Assembly (NCBI RefSeq): GCF_000620505.1
Contig: NZ_JIBC01000005.1
Location: forward strand, 372,001-436,000
Direction: 5' to 3'
From: Sulfitobacter sp. 20_GPM-1509m
Lineage (GTDB): Bacteria > Pseudomonadota > Alphaproteobacteria > Rhodobacterales > Rhodobacteraceae
Length of the DNA: 64,000 bases
Position 1 is the stretch's first letter; each line of letters begins with the position of its first letter. This document shows positions 53,863 through 63,014 of the stretch, piece by piece. The translations under genes and the position numbers were made by a program. The notes under the pieces were generated by a model. The model did not search any database, was not told the DNA's origin, and saw only the letters and a list, made by a program, of their open reading frames with translations.

Positions 53863-56169
53863 TCAGGTCAAAAGCGCAGTCAGTTGCGCCTGATAGATTT
53901 CGATGGCATCGCCCGGATTGTCGTCATGCGGAGCGATCCGAACCAGACAGGTCTGCGCGGAACAGCCCTGTCCGAATTGCGAGGTGCCGACATCCATCGT
54001 CAGCACGTTGGGATTGCCGGCCAGTTCGGGGCCGTCTGCCTGTTCGGTCAGCCACGCGCCGGTGGGCAACACCGCGACGCCGGGGCGCTGGTCAGCGGTC
54101 AGTCTGGCGGTGGCAAGACAGGCGCCGCGATCGTTCCACAGGCGCACGGTCTGCCCGTCGGTGATACCGCGCGCGGAGGCGTCATCGGGGTTCAGGCGCA
54201 CCTGTTCGCGGCCGTTGCGTTTTTCCTCGCGGCTGGATGGGCCGGTTTCCAACTGGCTGTGCAGCCGCCCTTTGGGTTGGTGGGACAGCAGGTGCAGCGC
54301 GTCGGTTGCACCCGGCGCCCCCAGCCATTCGGCGGGCGGAATCCACGCGGGATGGGCGCGGCAATCGTCATAGCCAAGCTTTGCCAGTGCGGCGCTGCCC
54401 AATACGATCCTGCCGCTTTCCGTGGCCAGTGGTGCGGACTGCGGATCGGCGCGGAATTCGGCCAGATAGGTGTAATCGCGCTGGATCGGGCAGGCGGCGA
54501 AACCCTGTTCCCAAAAGGTGTCAAAGTCGGGCATGTCAAAGTCCAGCCGCTCCCGCACATCGGTCCGGCTGAGGTCATAGAGATGGCGCACCCACCCCAT
54601 TTCGTCGCGGCCTTCGTCAAAGTCCGCCCTGACGCCCAGCTTTTCCGAAAGCCGTGTGAAAATCTCGAAATCCGACAGCGCCTGACCCATCGGGGCAACC
54701 GCCTGATGCATGGCAAGAATGTAATCCGACCGCCGGTTTCCAGCCAGATCGTTCCGCTCGAGCGAGGTCGAGGCCGGCAGGATGATATCGGCGCGTCGCG
54801 CGGTGGCCGTCATCATCGGGTCCTGCACGATGATGGTTTCGGGACGGGTCCATGCCTCGCTCAGCCGGTTCAGGTCCTGATGGTGGTGGAACGGGTTGCC
54901 GCCCGCCCAATAGACCAGCCGCGCGTCGGGGTAATTGCGGGTCTCGCCCTGATAGGTGAACGGCGCGCCGGGGTTCAGCAGCATGTCGGTGACCCGCGCC
55001 ACGGGGATAAAGCTGCGGATCGCATCCATGCCCCTGCTCATCGCCGGAGACTTGCCGGTTTGGATCGGCGCACCGACCCCACCAAGCGATCCATAGCCAT
55101 AGCCGACGCCACCACCGGGCAGGCCGATCTGGCCGATCATCGCGGCCAGACCCAGCGCGGCCCAGAACGGTTGCTCGCCGTGATGGGCGCGTTGCAGGCT
55201 CCAGCTGACGGTCAGCATGCTGCGGCTGTCGACCAGCTGCGCGGACAGGGCGCGGATCGCCGTGGCATCCAGCCCGGTAATTTCGGCGGCCCAATCCGCA
55301 TCTTTGACAACACCGTCCTGCGCCCCTGCCAGATAAGACAGCAGCGTATCGGCGCCGCTGGTGCAGCGGTCCAGAAAGTCGCGGGCGTGGCGTCCGGCGG
55401 CGACGATTTCACCGGCCAGCCCCAGCATCAGCGCGGCGTCGGTGTTGGGCCGGATCGGCATCCATTCGGCGTTCAGCCACTCGGGCAGGTCGTCGCGCAA
55501 GGGCGACACCAGCACGACCCTGACCCCGCGTTCAGCGATCCGGCGCAGGTGGGTTTCCAGCTGGTGCGTGCCGATGCCCCCCGCCTCGCTTTGCGAGGTG
55601 CGTGGTGACATCGCGCCGAACACGACCAGCGTTTCGGTGTGTTCGGCAATGTTGTCCAGCGTGTTCGAACCGCCGCCACAGGCGCGCTCGTCGCCCAACG
55701 TGTGCCGCAGGATCACCGGACCTGCGGCAATCGAATAGGTGTCGACGTGGCCGGTATAGCCACCCACCAGATTCAACATCCGCTTGAGCAGGGTCGAGGC
55801 ATGGTGAAAACGCCCGCAACTGGTCCAGCCATAGGACCCGGCAAAGATCGACGCGTTGCCATGGTCGCGCGCCACGCGCGAAATCTCGTCCGACACCAGC
55901 GTTGTCGCCTCGTCCCAGCTGACCGGCACAAACCGGTCCGAACCGCGCTTGCGCCCGTCACTTGCGCCGCGGTTCTCCAGCCAGCCTTGCCGGACCAGAG
56001 GCTGTAGCACACGCCGGTCGCTCTTGGTCCATTCGGCCACGGAATGGATGATCGGCGACGGGGCAGGGTCGGGGCCGAACGGCTCGACCCCCACGATCCG
56101 GTTGTCATCGACAAGGATCGTATAGGCACCCCAATGGCTGCAATGCGGTACACGACGGACGTTGGACAT
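53863..56169 (-). CDS. Molybdopterin-dependent oxidoreductase, DMSO reductase/BisC family
   Basis: This 768-residue enzyme resembles the BisC/TorZ/DMSO reductase group that binds bis-MGD molybdenum. It lacks an N-terminal iron-sulfur cysteine motif and begins VRRVPHCSHWGAYTILVDDN. The metal-binding loop is FAGSYGWTSCGRFHHA with Ser as likely ligand; VYWAGGNPFHHHQDLNR and the last-domain motif FGQGCSAQTCLVRI are also seen. No Tat signal is present, so it is probably cytoplasmic. An ATGA start at 56187 is an alternative. Confidence 0.85.
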   Translation of the reverse strand: MSNVRRVPHCSHWGAYTILVDDNRIVGVEPFGPDPAPSPIIHSVAEWTKSDRRVLQPLVRQGWLENRGASDGRKRGSDRFVPVSWDEATTLVSDEISRVARDHGNASIFAGSYGWTSCGRFHHASTLLKRMLNLVGGYTGHVDTYSIAAGPVILRHTLGDERACGGGSNTLDNIAEHTETLVVFGAMSPRTSQSEAGGIGTHQLETHLRRIAERGVRVVLVSPLRDDLPEWLNAEWMPIRPNTDAALMLGLAGEIVAAGRHARDFLDRCTSGADTLLSYLAGAQDGVVKDADWAAEITGLDATAIRALSAQLVDSRSMLTVSWSLQRAHHGEQPFWAALGLAAMIGQIGLPGGGVGYGYGSLGGVGAPIQTGKSPAMSRGMDAIRSFIPVARVTDMLLNPGAPFTYQGETRNYPDARLVYWAGGNPFHHHQDLNRLSEAWTRPETIIVQDPMMTATARRADIILPASTSLERNDLAGNRRSDYILAMHQAVAPMGQALSDFEIFTRLSEKLGVRADFDEGRDEMGWVRHLYDLSRTDVRERLDFDMPDFDTFWEQGFAACPIQRDYTYLAEFRADPQSAPLATESGRIVLGSAALAKLGYDDCRAHPAWIPPAEWLGAPGATDALHLLSHQPKGRLHSQLETGPSSREEKRNGREQVRLNPDDASARGITDGQTVRLWNDRGACLATARLTADQRPGVAVLPTGAWLTEQADGPELAGNPNVLTMDVGTSQFGQGCSAQTCLVRIAPHDDNPGDAIEIYQAQLTALLT

Positions 56170-56183
56170 GGCGACAGGCCCTT

Positions 56184-57737
56184 TCATATCAAGGCTTCGA
56201 TCAGGAACGGCCCACGGCGCTGGCAGGCCGCGCGCAGCAGGTCGCTGAATTCTTCGACGGTGCGGGCGCTGGCGGCCTCGACACCCATGCCGCGCGCAAG
56301 GCTGACCCAGTCCAGCGCAGGGTTGTCCAGGTCCAGCATCCGGCTGGCGTTGCGCCCGGCGGTGCCTGCGCCCACGTCCTTCAGCTCGCCATGCAGGATC
56401 TGGTAGCGGCGGTTGGCGAAGACGATGGTGACCACATCCAGTTCCTCGCGCGCCTGCGTCCACAGCGCCTGAACCGTGTACATGCCCGACCCGTCCGCTT
56501 GCAGCGTGATCACCTTGCGGTCCGGGCAGGCGACGGCGGCACCGGTGGCCAGCGGCATGCCGACACCGATGGCCCCACCGGTCAGTTGCAGGAAATCATG
56601 GGGTGCCGCGCCATAGGTGTGGCGGAAAAAGTCGCGGCCCGAGGTCACGGATTCGTCACAGACGATGGCATTGTCGGGCATATGATGCGCCAGTGCGACG
56701 GCAATGGCATCCGGCGTCAATGTGCCGCTGGGCATGTCGGGCTTGGCGCGGGACGCATGGCGTGCGGCGGGGCTGTTTGCCACGCCGAATTCATCCGCAA
56801 GCGCGGCAATGGCCGCTGGCAGATCGCTGCCTGCATCGGCCATGTCGATCACCTCGCAATTTTCGGGCAGCATCTTGCCGGGCTTTCCGGGATAGGCAAA
56901 AAAGCCGACCGGCGCCTTTGCCCCGATCAGGATGACCTGTTCCGTTTCGGCAAAGGTCGCAAGGGCCAGATCGATCTTGTAGGGCACCCGATCAACGGCA
57001 ACGCGCCCCGCGCCGCGCATCATGCGACCGTTGGATTGCTGCGCCATCAGCCGCGCGCCGCTGCTTTGGGCGATGCGGTCCAGCGTGTCCAGTTCGGCAT
57101 CGCGCAGCGCCTTGCCCGAGATCAGGATCGTGGTGTTGCGCCCGTTGCGCAGGGCGGCGGCGGCCTGTGTGATGCGCGCGGCATCCGGTGCTGTGGGCTG
57201 CGGCGGCGTAATGGCCACCGGATCACCAGCAGGCGCTGTCCCCCACGAGGCATCGGCGGGCAGGATCAGCGTGGCAATCTGGCCCGGTGCGGTAAAGGCG
57301 GCTGAAATCGCCTCTTCTGCTGTAGAGCCAAGCGTTTCGGGGCTGTCTGCGCGTCCCACCCAATGCGACATCGGCCGCGCCAGGCTTTCGATATCCGAGG
57401 TCAGCGGCGCGTCAAGCTCAAGATGATAGGTCGCATGATCGCCGACGACGTTGACCATCGGGCTGCCGGCGCGCCGCGCGTTGTGCAGGTTGGCCAGCCC
57501 GTTCGCCAGCCCCGGCCCAAGGTGCAGCAGGGTCGCGGCGGGCTTTTCCGCCATACGGGCGTATCCGTCGGCAGCGCCTGTGACCACACCCTCGAACAGG
57601 CCCAGCACGCAGCGCATCGCTGGCTGGCGGTCCAGTGCCGCGACAAAGTGCATTTCAGAGGTGCCCGGATTGGCAAAGCAGGTGTCGATTCCGTTGGCAA
57701 GCAGGGTATCGCAAAGCAGGTCGGCGCCGATTTTCAT
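56184..57737 (-). CDS. ThDP-dependent 2-oxoacid decarboxylase/carboligase (acetolactate synthase-like)
   Basis: This 517-residue ThDP enzyme has the cofactor-activating Glu in LFEGVVTGAADGYARM, near residue 50. The central domain follows, then the diphosphate-binding motif QADGSGMYTVQALW ending in FANRRYQIL. GGAIGVGMPLATGAAV precedes it. It resembles IlvB-like and benzoylformate decarboxylase proteins, with no adjacent small regulatory subunit, so catabolic decarboxylation or carboligation is more likely than valine synthesis. Overlaps with both neighbours are of ATGA type. Confidence 0.85.
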   Translation of the reverse strand: MKIGADLLCDTLLANGIDTCFANPGTSEMHFVAALDRQPAMRCVLGLFEGVVTGAADGYARMAEKPAATLLHLGPGLANGLANLHNARRAGSPMVNVVGDHATYHLELDAPLTSDIESLARPMSHWVGRADSPETLGSTAEEAISAAFTAPGQIATLILPADASWGTAPAGDPVAITPPQPTAPDAARITQAAAALRNGRNTTILISGKALRDAELDTLDRIAQSSGARLMAQQSNGRMMRGAGRVAVDRVPYKIDLALATFAETEQVILIGAKAPVGFFAYPGKPGKMLPENCEVIDMADAGSDLPAAIAALADEFGVANSPAARHASRAKPDMPSGTLTPDAIAVALAHHMPDNAIVCDESVTSGRDFFRHTYGAAPHDFLQLTGGAIGVGMPLATGAAVACPDRKVITLQADGSGMYTVQALWTQAREELDVVTIVFANRRYQILHGELKDVGAGTAGRNASRMLDLDNPALDWVSLARGMGVEAASARTVEEFSDLLRAACQRRGPFLIEALI

Positions 57738-59233
57738 AGTGTGTCCTCGTTCAGATGTGCAGCGGCGTCCGCGATGCCGGACAATGCCGCCCAATGGGGT
57801 GATGCTGTGTCGACCAGATCGCGGAAGGATGCAAATTTTGCGTCCGCATAGCGCGCGACCGGGCCGGTTTGGGGGGGAATGCTGTCTTCGGGCGGGCCGA
57901 TCCATCGGGCCGCGATATCGGCAGGGGAAGCGCCCAGAAGATGTGTTGCCGCAATCGCGGCCAGCCCGCGCGGGCCAGCGTGCGCCGTGGGGCTGCGCAC
58001 CACCCGCGTGCCAAGGCAGGTGGCCAGAAACCGCGCGAAATCCGCATCCCGCGCCAGCCCGCCACCCAGCGACAATGCGCCTTGGGCGGCACCCATCATC
58101 ATGTGACTGGCCCGCGCGACAAAGGCCAGCGCCTCGCGTCCGGCCCATGCGATCTGGTGCGGTGTGGTGGCGGCACTCAGCCCGAACAGGGCACCGCTGG
58201 CCTGCGGATCCGTCCAGGGCGCGCGCTCGCCGCCCGGCTCGAAAAAGGGATGCATCACCAACCCTGAATAGGCGGGCGGCACCGGCGATGGCAGATCGCG
58301 GAACTGTCCCTGCAAATGCTGCAACAGGGTCGCGCCGTTAAAACAGGGGTGAAAGCACAGGAACCCGTCGCCCAGCACGAATTGCTGTACCATCGCCCCG
58401 CGCGGCTTTTGCGGCATCGTATCGGGATCATCCAGCAGACAGGCGTGAATCGCACTGGTGCCAAAGACCGAGGCCCGCGTGACCTCGGGACGTGTACCCA
58501 GGCCCAGCCCGATCAGCGTTGCCTGCACATCACCCGGCCCCATCAGCACCGGCAGACCGGCGGGCAGGCCGCAAGCCTGCGCTGCGGACGCAGACAATGA
58601 CGCGCGGCATTGGCCCACGGGCGCGAATTCGGGCAGAACGTCGAGGCCACGGGTCAGCCCCAGCACCTTTGGTATCTCTGCGGACATCCGGCCATCGCGC
58701 CAGCTGCCCCAGACCGGCAAGGCGGCGCTGGGCTCGGCCAACAGGGTGCCGGTAAGGGCGTAGAACAACCAGTCTTTCAGGCGCAGGATTTTTGCGATCC
58801 GCTGAAAACGGTCAGGCTCATGGCGTTGCAGCCACAGCAATTGCAGGCTTTGCGCGGCGGCAGTGGGGCGCGATCCTGTGATGTCCTCGATCCGGTCCAG
58901 CGCATCGCCCAGTTCGCTGACCAGCCCGCGCGCCCGACCGTCCAGCCATGTCATCGCAGGCCCGACCGGCTGGCCGTCTGGATCCACCGGCCACAGCCCG
59001 TCGCCCTGTCCCGTCAGGATCAGCCCCTGGGGTGCGTGACCCGGCGCGCGCGCCATGCAATCGCGCAGCGCCCGTACAGCCAGTTCGCGCGAGGCATCCA
59101 TGTCCTGTTCAACCCGCGCGCCGGTGCGCGTCAGCGCAGTATTGGGCAAATCCACATGCGCCAGCAGCTGCCCCGAGGCATCAAAGGCGGCGGCCTTGAC
59201 CGCCGTCGTGCCGCTGTCCAGGCACAGGATCAC
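57734..59233 (-). CDS. FGGY-family carbohydrate kinase
   Basis: The 499-residue protein begins MILCLDSGTTAVKAAAFDAS, the phosphate 1 motif of the FGGY (xylulokinase/glycerokinase) family. The catalytic Asp region GPGDVQATLIGLGLGTRPEV and a C-terminal ATP-binding GGGLARDADFARFLA follow. The type is close to erythritol/L-xylulose kinases, but the substrate is uncertain. Next to a class II aldolase it suggests phosphorylation of a sugar or polyol before cleavage. Confidence 0.85.
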   Translation of the reverse strand: MILCLDSGTTAVKAAAFDASGQLLAHVDLPNTALTRTGARVEQDMDASRELAVRALRDCMARAPGHAPQGLILTGQGDGLWPVDPDGQPVGPAMTWLDGRARGLVSELGDALDRIEDITGSRPTAAAQSLQLLWLQRHEPDRFQRIAKILRLKDWLFYALTGTLLAEPSAALPVWGSWRDGRMSAEIPKVLGLTRGLDVLPEFAPVGQCRASLSASAAQACGLPAGLPVLMGPGDVQATLIGLGLGTRPEVTRASVFGTSAIHACLLDDPDTMPQKPRGAMVQQFVLGDGFLCFHPCFNGATLLQHLQGQFRDLPSPVPPAYSGLVMHPFFEPGGERAPWTDPQASGALFGLSAATTPHQIAWAGREALAFVARASHMMMGAAQGALSLGGGLARDADFARFLATCLGTRVVRSPTAHAGPRGLAAIAATHLLGASPADIAARWIGPPEDSIPPQTGPVARYADAKFASFRDLVDTASPHWAALSGIADAAAHLNEDTL

Positions 59234-59245
59234 AGGGGCAACGCG

Positions 59246-59923
59246 TTACGACGCATGTTGCAGACCCTTTTGCACATCAGGGGTTTGCTGGCCGTAAGTC
59301 TTGAACTTCTCAAGCACCACCGCGATCTGCGCTTCGGACAGAACCGGCGGTTCGCCCATGGGCAGCAGGGCCAGCAATTGCGTCGCCAGTTCTTCCACGG
59401 TCACCGCCAGCGCCAGCGCGCGTACAATGGACACATGTGCCGCGATCACGCCGTGATGCGCCATCAGACAGGCGCGGCGGCCTTCCAGCGCCTTGACGAC
59501 TTCGTGGGCCAGTTCCTGCGTGCCGAACAGCTCATAAGGCGCGCAGCGGATGCTGTCCCCGCCAGCGGCCGCAATCGAATAGTGGATGGCCGGGATATCA
59601 CGGCCCAGTACGGACACGCTGGTCGCCTTGGTCGAATGGGTGTGCACAACGGCGTTCAGCTCGGGGCGCGCTTGCAGGATGTCGCGGTGAAAGCGCCATT
59701 CGCTGGACGGCAGCACGTCGCCCGTAAACGAGGCATCCCAGTTCATCGCAACCACATGTTCGGGGCGCAGCTTGTCATAGGGGATGCCGGTGGGCGAAAT
59801 CAGAAACCCGTCGCCGTGGCGGACGCTGATGTTGCCCGCCGTGCCCTTGTTGATGCCCAGCCCGTTCATCGCGCGGCAGGCTTCGATCAGTTCGGTTCGC
59901 AAGGTCAGCTCTTGGTCGGTCAT
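59246..59923 (-). CDS. Class II aldolase/adducin family protein (fuculose-phosphate aldolase-like)
   Basis: This 225-residue enzyme has zinc-binding His residues in NAVVHTHSTKAT and MAHHGVIAA, the catalytic Glu in LPSSEWRFHRDI, and the phosphate loop GTAGNISVR. It resembles L-fuculose-1-phosphate aldolase and L-ribulose-5-phosphate 4-epimerase; the intact SSEWR motif favours an aldolase. It would cleave a phosphorylated ketose or sugar acid from the FGGY kinase. It follows the dehydrogenase gene after 10 bases. Confidence 0.88.
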   Translation of the reverse strand: MTDQELTLRTELIEACRAMNGLGINKGTAGNISVRHGDGFLISPTGIPYDKLRPEHVVAMNWDASFTGDVLPSSEWRFHRDILQARPELNAVVHTHSTKATSVSVLGRDIPAIHYSIAAAGGDSIRCAPYELFGTQELAHEVVKALEGRRACLMAHHGVIAAHVSIVRALALAVTVEELATQLLALLPMGEPPVLSEAQIAVVLEKFKTYGQQTPDVQKGLQHAS

Positions 59924-59933
59924 GTCTCTATCC

Positions 59934-60992
59934 TCAGGTGCACAGGTTGTGGGGCGTGTCGCCCGCCAGAAAACGCGCGATGTCCTCTGCGATCACGGTG
60001 GCGGCCTTTTTCGCAGAAAGCTTCGAGGCACCGGCGATATGCGGCGACAGGGTGACGTTTGGCAGTTGCAGCAACGGCATGTCGGCGGGCGGCGGTTCGG
60101 GGGTAAAGGTATCAAGCGCGGCACCGCGCAAATGCCCCGACACCAGCGCATCATACAGCGCGTCATAGTCCAGGACCTGCCCGCGCGTGGTGTTCACGAT
60201 ATAGCCGCCGGGTTTCATCGCCGCGATCCGTTCGCGGCTGATCATGCCGATGGTCTCGGGCGTCACACGCGGGTGCAGCGTGACCACATCCGCCTCGGCC
60301 AGCAGCGCGTCCAGCTCGGCCTTGCGAAAGCCTGCGGCGGTTTCTTCGGGGGTCAACGGCTTGAAAGGGTCATAGATCACGATCTCGCACCCAAAGGGCT
60401 GCAACAGCCGCGCGACGCGGGTGCCGATGTCGCCATAGCCGACGATGCCAACGGTCAGTTCGCCCAGTTCCGGACCTGCATTGTCATAGTGGTAATAGTC
60501 TCGGTTGAACGACCCGCTTTTCACCGCCAGATGCCCCCGGATCAGGTTGCGCGTTTCCGCCAGCAACGAGCCCACGGTAAATTCCGCCACCGCCGATGCG
60601 TTGCGGCCCGGCGTGTTGACCACGCTCAGGCCACGGTCGCGGGCGGCGGGCATTTCGATGTTCACCGGCCCGCCGCGCGACACGGCGATCAGCTTCAGCG
60701 CGGGGGCATGGTCCATGCTGTGGGCCGTGATCGGTGCCAGATGGGTCACCAGCACGTCCAGATCGGACAGGAAGTCAAAGTAATCCTCGGGCCTGCCGAC
60801 GAATTCCCCCACGGGTAGATCAGGATCGACCTTGGTTGATTTGACATGCAGCGGCCAATCCAGTTCCATTTCGCGGAAGGTGATCTCGCGGTCCCCCAGC
60901 CGGGCTTCAAGCGCCTTACGGAACAGGGCGGGCTGCATGAACCCGTCACCGATGATGCCGATGGTCAGGGGCGTTGTATCATGCGTTGTCAT
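59934..60992 (-). CDS. D-isomer-specific 2-hydroxyacid dehydrogenase
   Basis: The 352-residue protein is an NAD-dependent 2-hydroxyacid dehydrogenase of the phosphoglycerate dehydrogenase type. The nucleotide loop is VGIVGYGDIGTRVARLL. The catalytic triad is Arg in VNTTRGQVLD, Glu in HPRVTPET and His in LSPHIAGAS. It interconverts a D-2-hydroxy acid with a 2-oxo acid. Ten bases separate it from the aldolase gene and nine from the CaiB gene. Confidence 0.9.
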   Translation of the reverse strand: MTTHDTTPLTIGIIGDGFMQPALFRKALEARLGDREITFREMELDWPLHVKSTKVDPDLPVGEFVGRPEDYFDFLSDLDVLVTHLAPITAHSMDHAPALKLIAVSRGGPVNIEMPAARDRGLSVVNTPGRNASAVAEFTVGSLLAETRNLIRGHLAVKSGSFNRDYYHYDNAGPELGELTVGIVGYGDIGTRVARLLQPFGCEIVIYDPFKPLTPEETAAGFRKAELDALLAEADVVTLHPRVTPETIGMISRERIAAMKPGGYIVNTTRGQVLDYDALYDALVSGHLRGAALDTFTPEPPPADMPLLQLPNVTLSPHIAGASKLSAKKAATVIAEDIARFLAGDTPHNLCT

Positions 60993-61001
60993 GCGGCTGT
61001 C

Positions 61002-62198
61002 CTAAGCTTGCTCGGGTGCGGCCACGGGGTCCAGCCCCGGCAGCACATCGCGGTAGGTCTCCAGATCCAGCCCGTGTTCGGCCATCACTTCGGCCGTGTG
61101 CTGGGCAAAGCGCGGCGGTGCGCTGTGATAGCTGACCGGCGTGCGCGACAGTTTGATCGGGCTGCCCGTGCCGCGGTAATTGCCGATGTCCACGATCATT
61201 TCACGGTGGGTCGTATGCGGGTCGGCCACGACCTCGTCGATGGTGCGCACGGCACCGCAGGGCACGCCCATGCGGATCAGCTTTTCCGACAGCGGGCCGC
61301 AGTCGAACGCCGCCATCGCGGTTTCCAGTTCCACCTTGAGCGCGTCGGCATTGGCCAGCCGGTCGGCATTGCTGGCAAAGCGGGGGTCGGTCGCCAGTGC
61401 GGGGTTGCCAATGCCTTCGCACAGTTTGACGAACTGGCGGTTGTTGCCGACGGTCAGGAACAGCGGCGCGGTTTTGGTCTGGTAGGTGTCATAGGGGCAG
61501 ATGTTGGGATGCGCGTTCCCGGTGGGGGCTGCGACTTTGCCAGACAGGTAGTAATTGGGCAGATGCGGGTGCAGCAGGGACACGCCGCAATCGTACAGGG
61601 TCGTTTCAATGAACTGCCCACGCCCGCTGGTGGCGCGTTCGTTCAGCGCCATGCACACGCCCAGCGCCGCGTTCAGGCCGGTGACCATGTCGACCACGGG
61701 CAGGCCCACACGCGTGGCGTCGCCGCCGCGTTCGCCGTTCACGCTCATGATGCCACAGACCGCCTGGATCGCCGCGTCATAACCGGGCAGACCACCTTTC
61801 GGGCCATCGGCGCCAAAGCCGGACACGCGGCAATGCACCAGCTTGGGAAACCGCGCTTGCAACTCTTGGGTGCCCAAGCCCCAGCGTTCCAGCGTGCCGG
61901 TCTTGAAGTTTTCCAGGAACACGTCGGCATCGGCCAGCAGCTCCAGCAACAATGTGCGCCCCGCCGGCTGCGAGATGTCCACCGCAATGCCGCGCTTGTT
62001 GCGGTTCAGACCCTGAAAATAGCTGGCCGCCCCGTCCAGAAAGGGCGGACCCCAGCCGCGGGTTTCGTCACCGGCTGGCGGTTCCAGCTTGATCACATCC
62101 GCACCGTGGTCGGCCAGGATCTGGCCGCAATAGGGCCCACCAAGGACTCGGCTGGCGTCGATGACCTTGAGGTTGGAAAGGGAGCCGGTGGGCGTCAT
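61002..62198 (-). CDS. CaiB/BaiF family CoA-transferase
   Basis: This 398-residue class III CoA-transferase moves CoA between carboxylic acids through an Asp anhydride. Family motifs: LKVIDASRVLGGPYCGQIL, ADHGADVIKLEPPAGDETR, NRNKRGIAVDI, and the catalytic Asp in GLPGYDAAIQAVCGIM. FGADGPKG precedes it. It probably activates the pathway acid using a CoA donor. It lies in the operon between the CoA-transferase-like pair and the dehydrogenase. Confidence 0.92.
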   Translation of the reverse strand: MTPTGSLSNLKVIDASRVLGGPYCGQILADHGADVIKLEPPAGDETRGWGPPFLDGAASYFQGLNRNKRGIAVDISQPAGRTLLLELLADADVFLENFKTGTLERWGLGTQELQARFPKLVHCRVSGFGADGPKGGLPGYDAAIQAVCGIMSVNGERGGDATRVGLPVVDMVTGLNAALGVCMALNERATSGRGQFIETTLYDCGVSLLHPHLPNYYLSGKVAAPTGNAHPNICPYDTYQTKTAPLFLTVGNNRQFVKLCEGIGNPALATDPRFASNADRLANADALKVELETAMAAFDCGPLSEKLIRMGVPCGAVRTIDEVVADPHTTHREMIVDIGNYRGTGSPIKLSRTPVSYHSAPPRFAQHTAEVMAEHGLDLETYRDVLPGLDPVAAPEQA

Positions 62199-62246
62199 GC
62201 AGTTCTCCGTTCAATCGGGGTATGCGGCCCGCAACGGGCCAGTGTT

Positions 62247-63014
62247 TCAGCAGTGTTGGGTTTGGGCGGCCAGATCGCGCCGCCAGTTTTCGGCAAAGGC
62301 CGGGTAGGTTTCAGCAAGCTTGTCCAGAACCGGACCGCGCAACAAGGCAAGCGTGGCGGCATCGGGCGCGGGGGTTTGCGGCACCTCGTCGGGGTGGTCA
62401 AAGTCAAAGCCGGTCGCGTCGCGGATGGTTTCAAGCGTTTCGCCGGGGTGGACCGACTCCAGCGTAAAGCCGGGCCGCGTCTTGTCGAACGAAAACAACG
62501 CCTTGCCCGTCAGCAGCGCCACGGGGCCGCCGGGCCGGTACACATCCGGCGGGCTGACGCCGGGGGCCGAGATGAAATCGACCTGTTCGACCATCACCCG
62601 CGGGCTGTGTTCCTCGCGGAACAGGATCACGCGGGGCACGACGAAATACAGATACGCCGACCCGAAAGAGCCGGGCCAGCGGACCTTGCTTTGCGGATAG
62701 TCCCCCGCGCCGACAAGGTTCACGTTCGCTTGCCCGTCGATCTGCCCGCCGCCCAGGAAAAAGGCGTCGATGCGCCCCTGACCTGCGCAATCGAACAACT
62801 CGCCCGATCCATTGGTGAAAAAGTTGTGCGCGACAGACCCCAGGATCGACAGCCGCACGTGGCGTGTCTGTTCATCCAGCGCCTGACGCAGCATGGCACC
62901 GGCGGCGGGCATCGGCGACGATGCGCCAACCGCCACGTGACGCACATCGGCCAGCAGGGCGGCGATGGCGGTGATCAGCGTTTCGCTGGGCAGTGCAGGG
63001 GGTTGGGGCGTCAT
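62247..63014 (-). CDS. CoA-transferase family, subunit B (IpdB/glutaconate-type)
   Basis: The 255-residue protein is the small subunit of a class I CoA-transferase/IpdAB-type enzyme. Homologous features are AFFLGGGQIDGQANVNLVG, WPGSFGSAYLYF and VEQVDFISAPG. The catalytic Glu expected in true transferases is not evident; the corresponding early strand reads LSILGSVAHNF. The pair may therefore act as a ring-opening hydrolase like IpdAB. The start overlaps the subunit A stop as ATGA. Confidence 0.82.
   Translation of the reverse strand: MTPQPPALPSETLITAIAALLADVRHVAVGASSPMPAAGAMLRQALDEQTRHVRLSILGSVAHNFFTNGSGELFDCAGQGRIDAFFLGGGQIDGQANVNLVGAGDYPQSKVRWPGSFGSAYLYFVVPRVILFREEHSPRVMVEQVDFISAPGVSPPDVYRPGGPVALLTGKALFSFDKTRPGFTLESVHPGETLETIRDATGFDFDHPDEVPQTPAPDAATLALLRGPVLDKLAETYPAFAENWRRDLAAQTQHC

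Noticed and set aside
52897-55608. Plus-strand frame of about 900 codons opposite rhodanese, AhpD-like and molybdoenzyme genes
   Set aside because: It crosses three good minus-strand genes and reads as shadow sequence.
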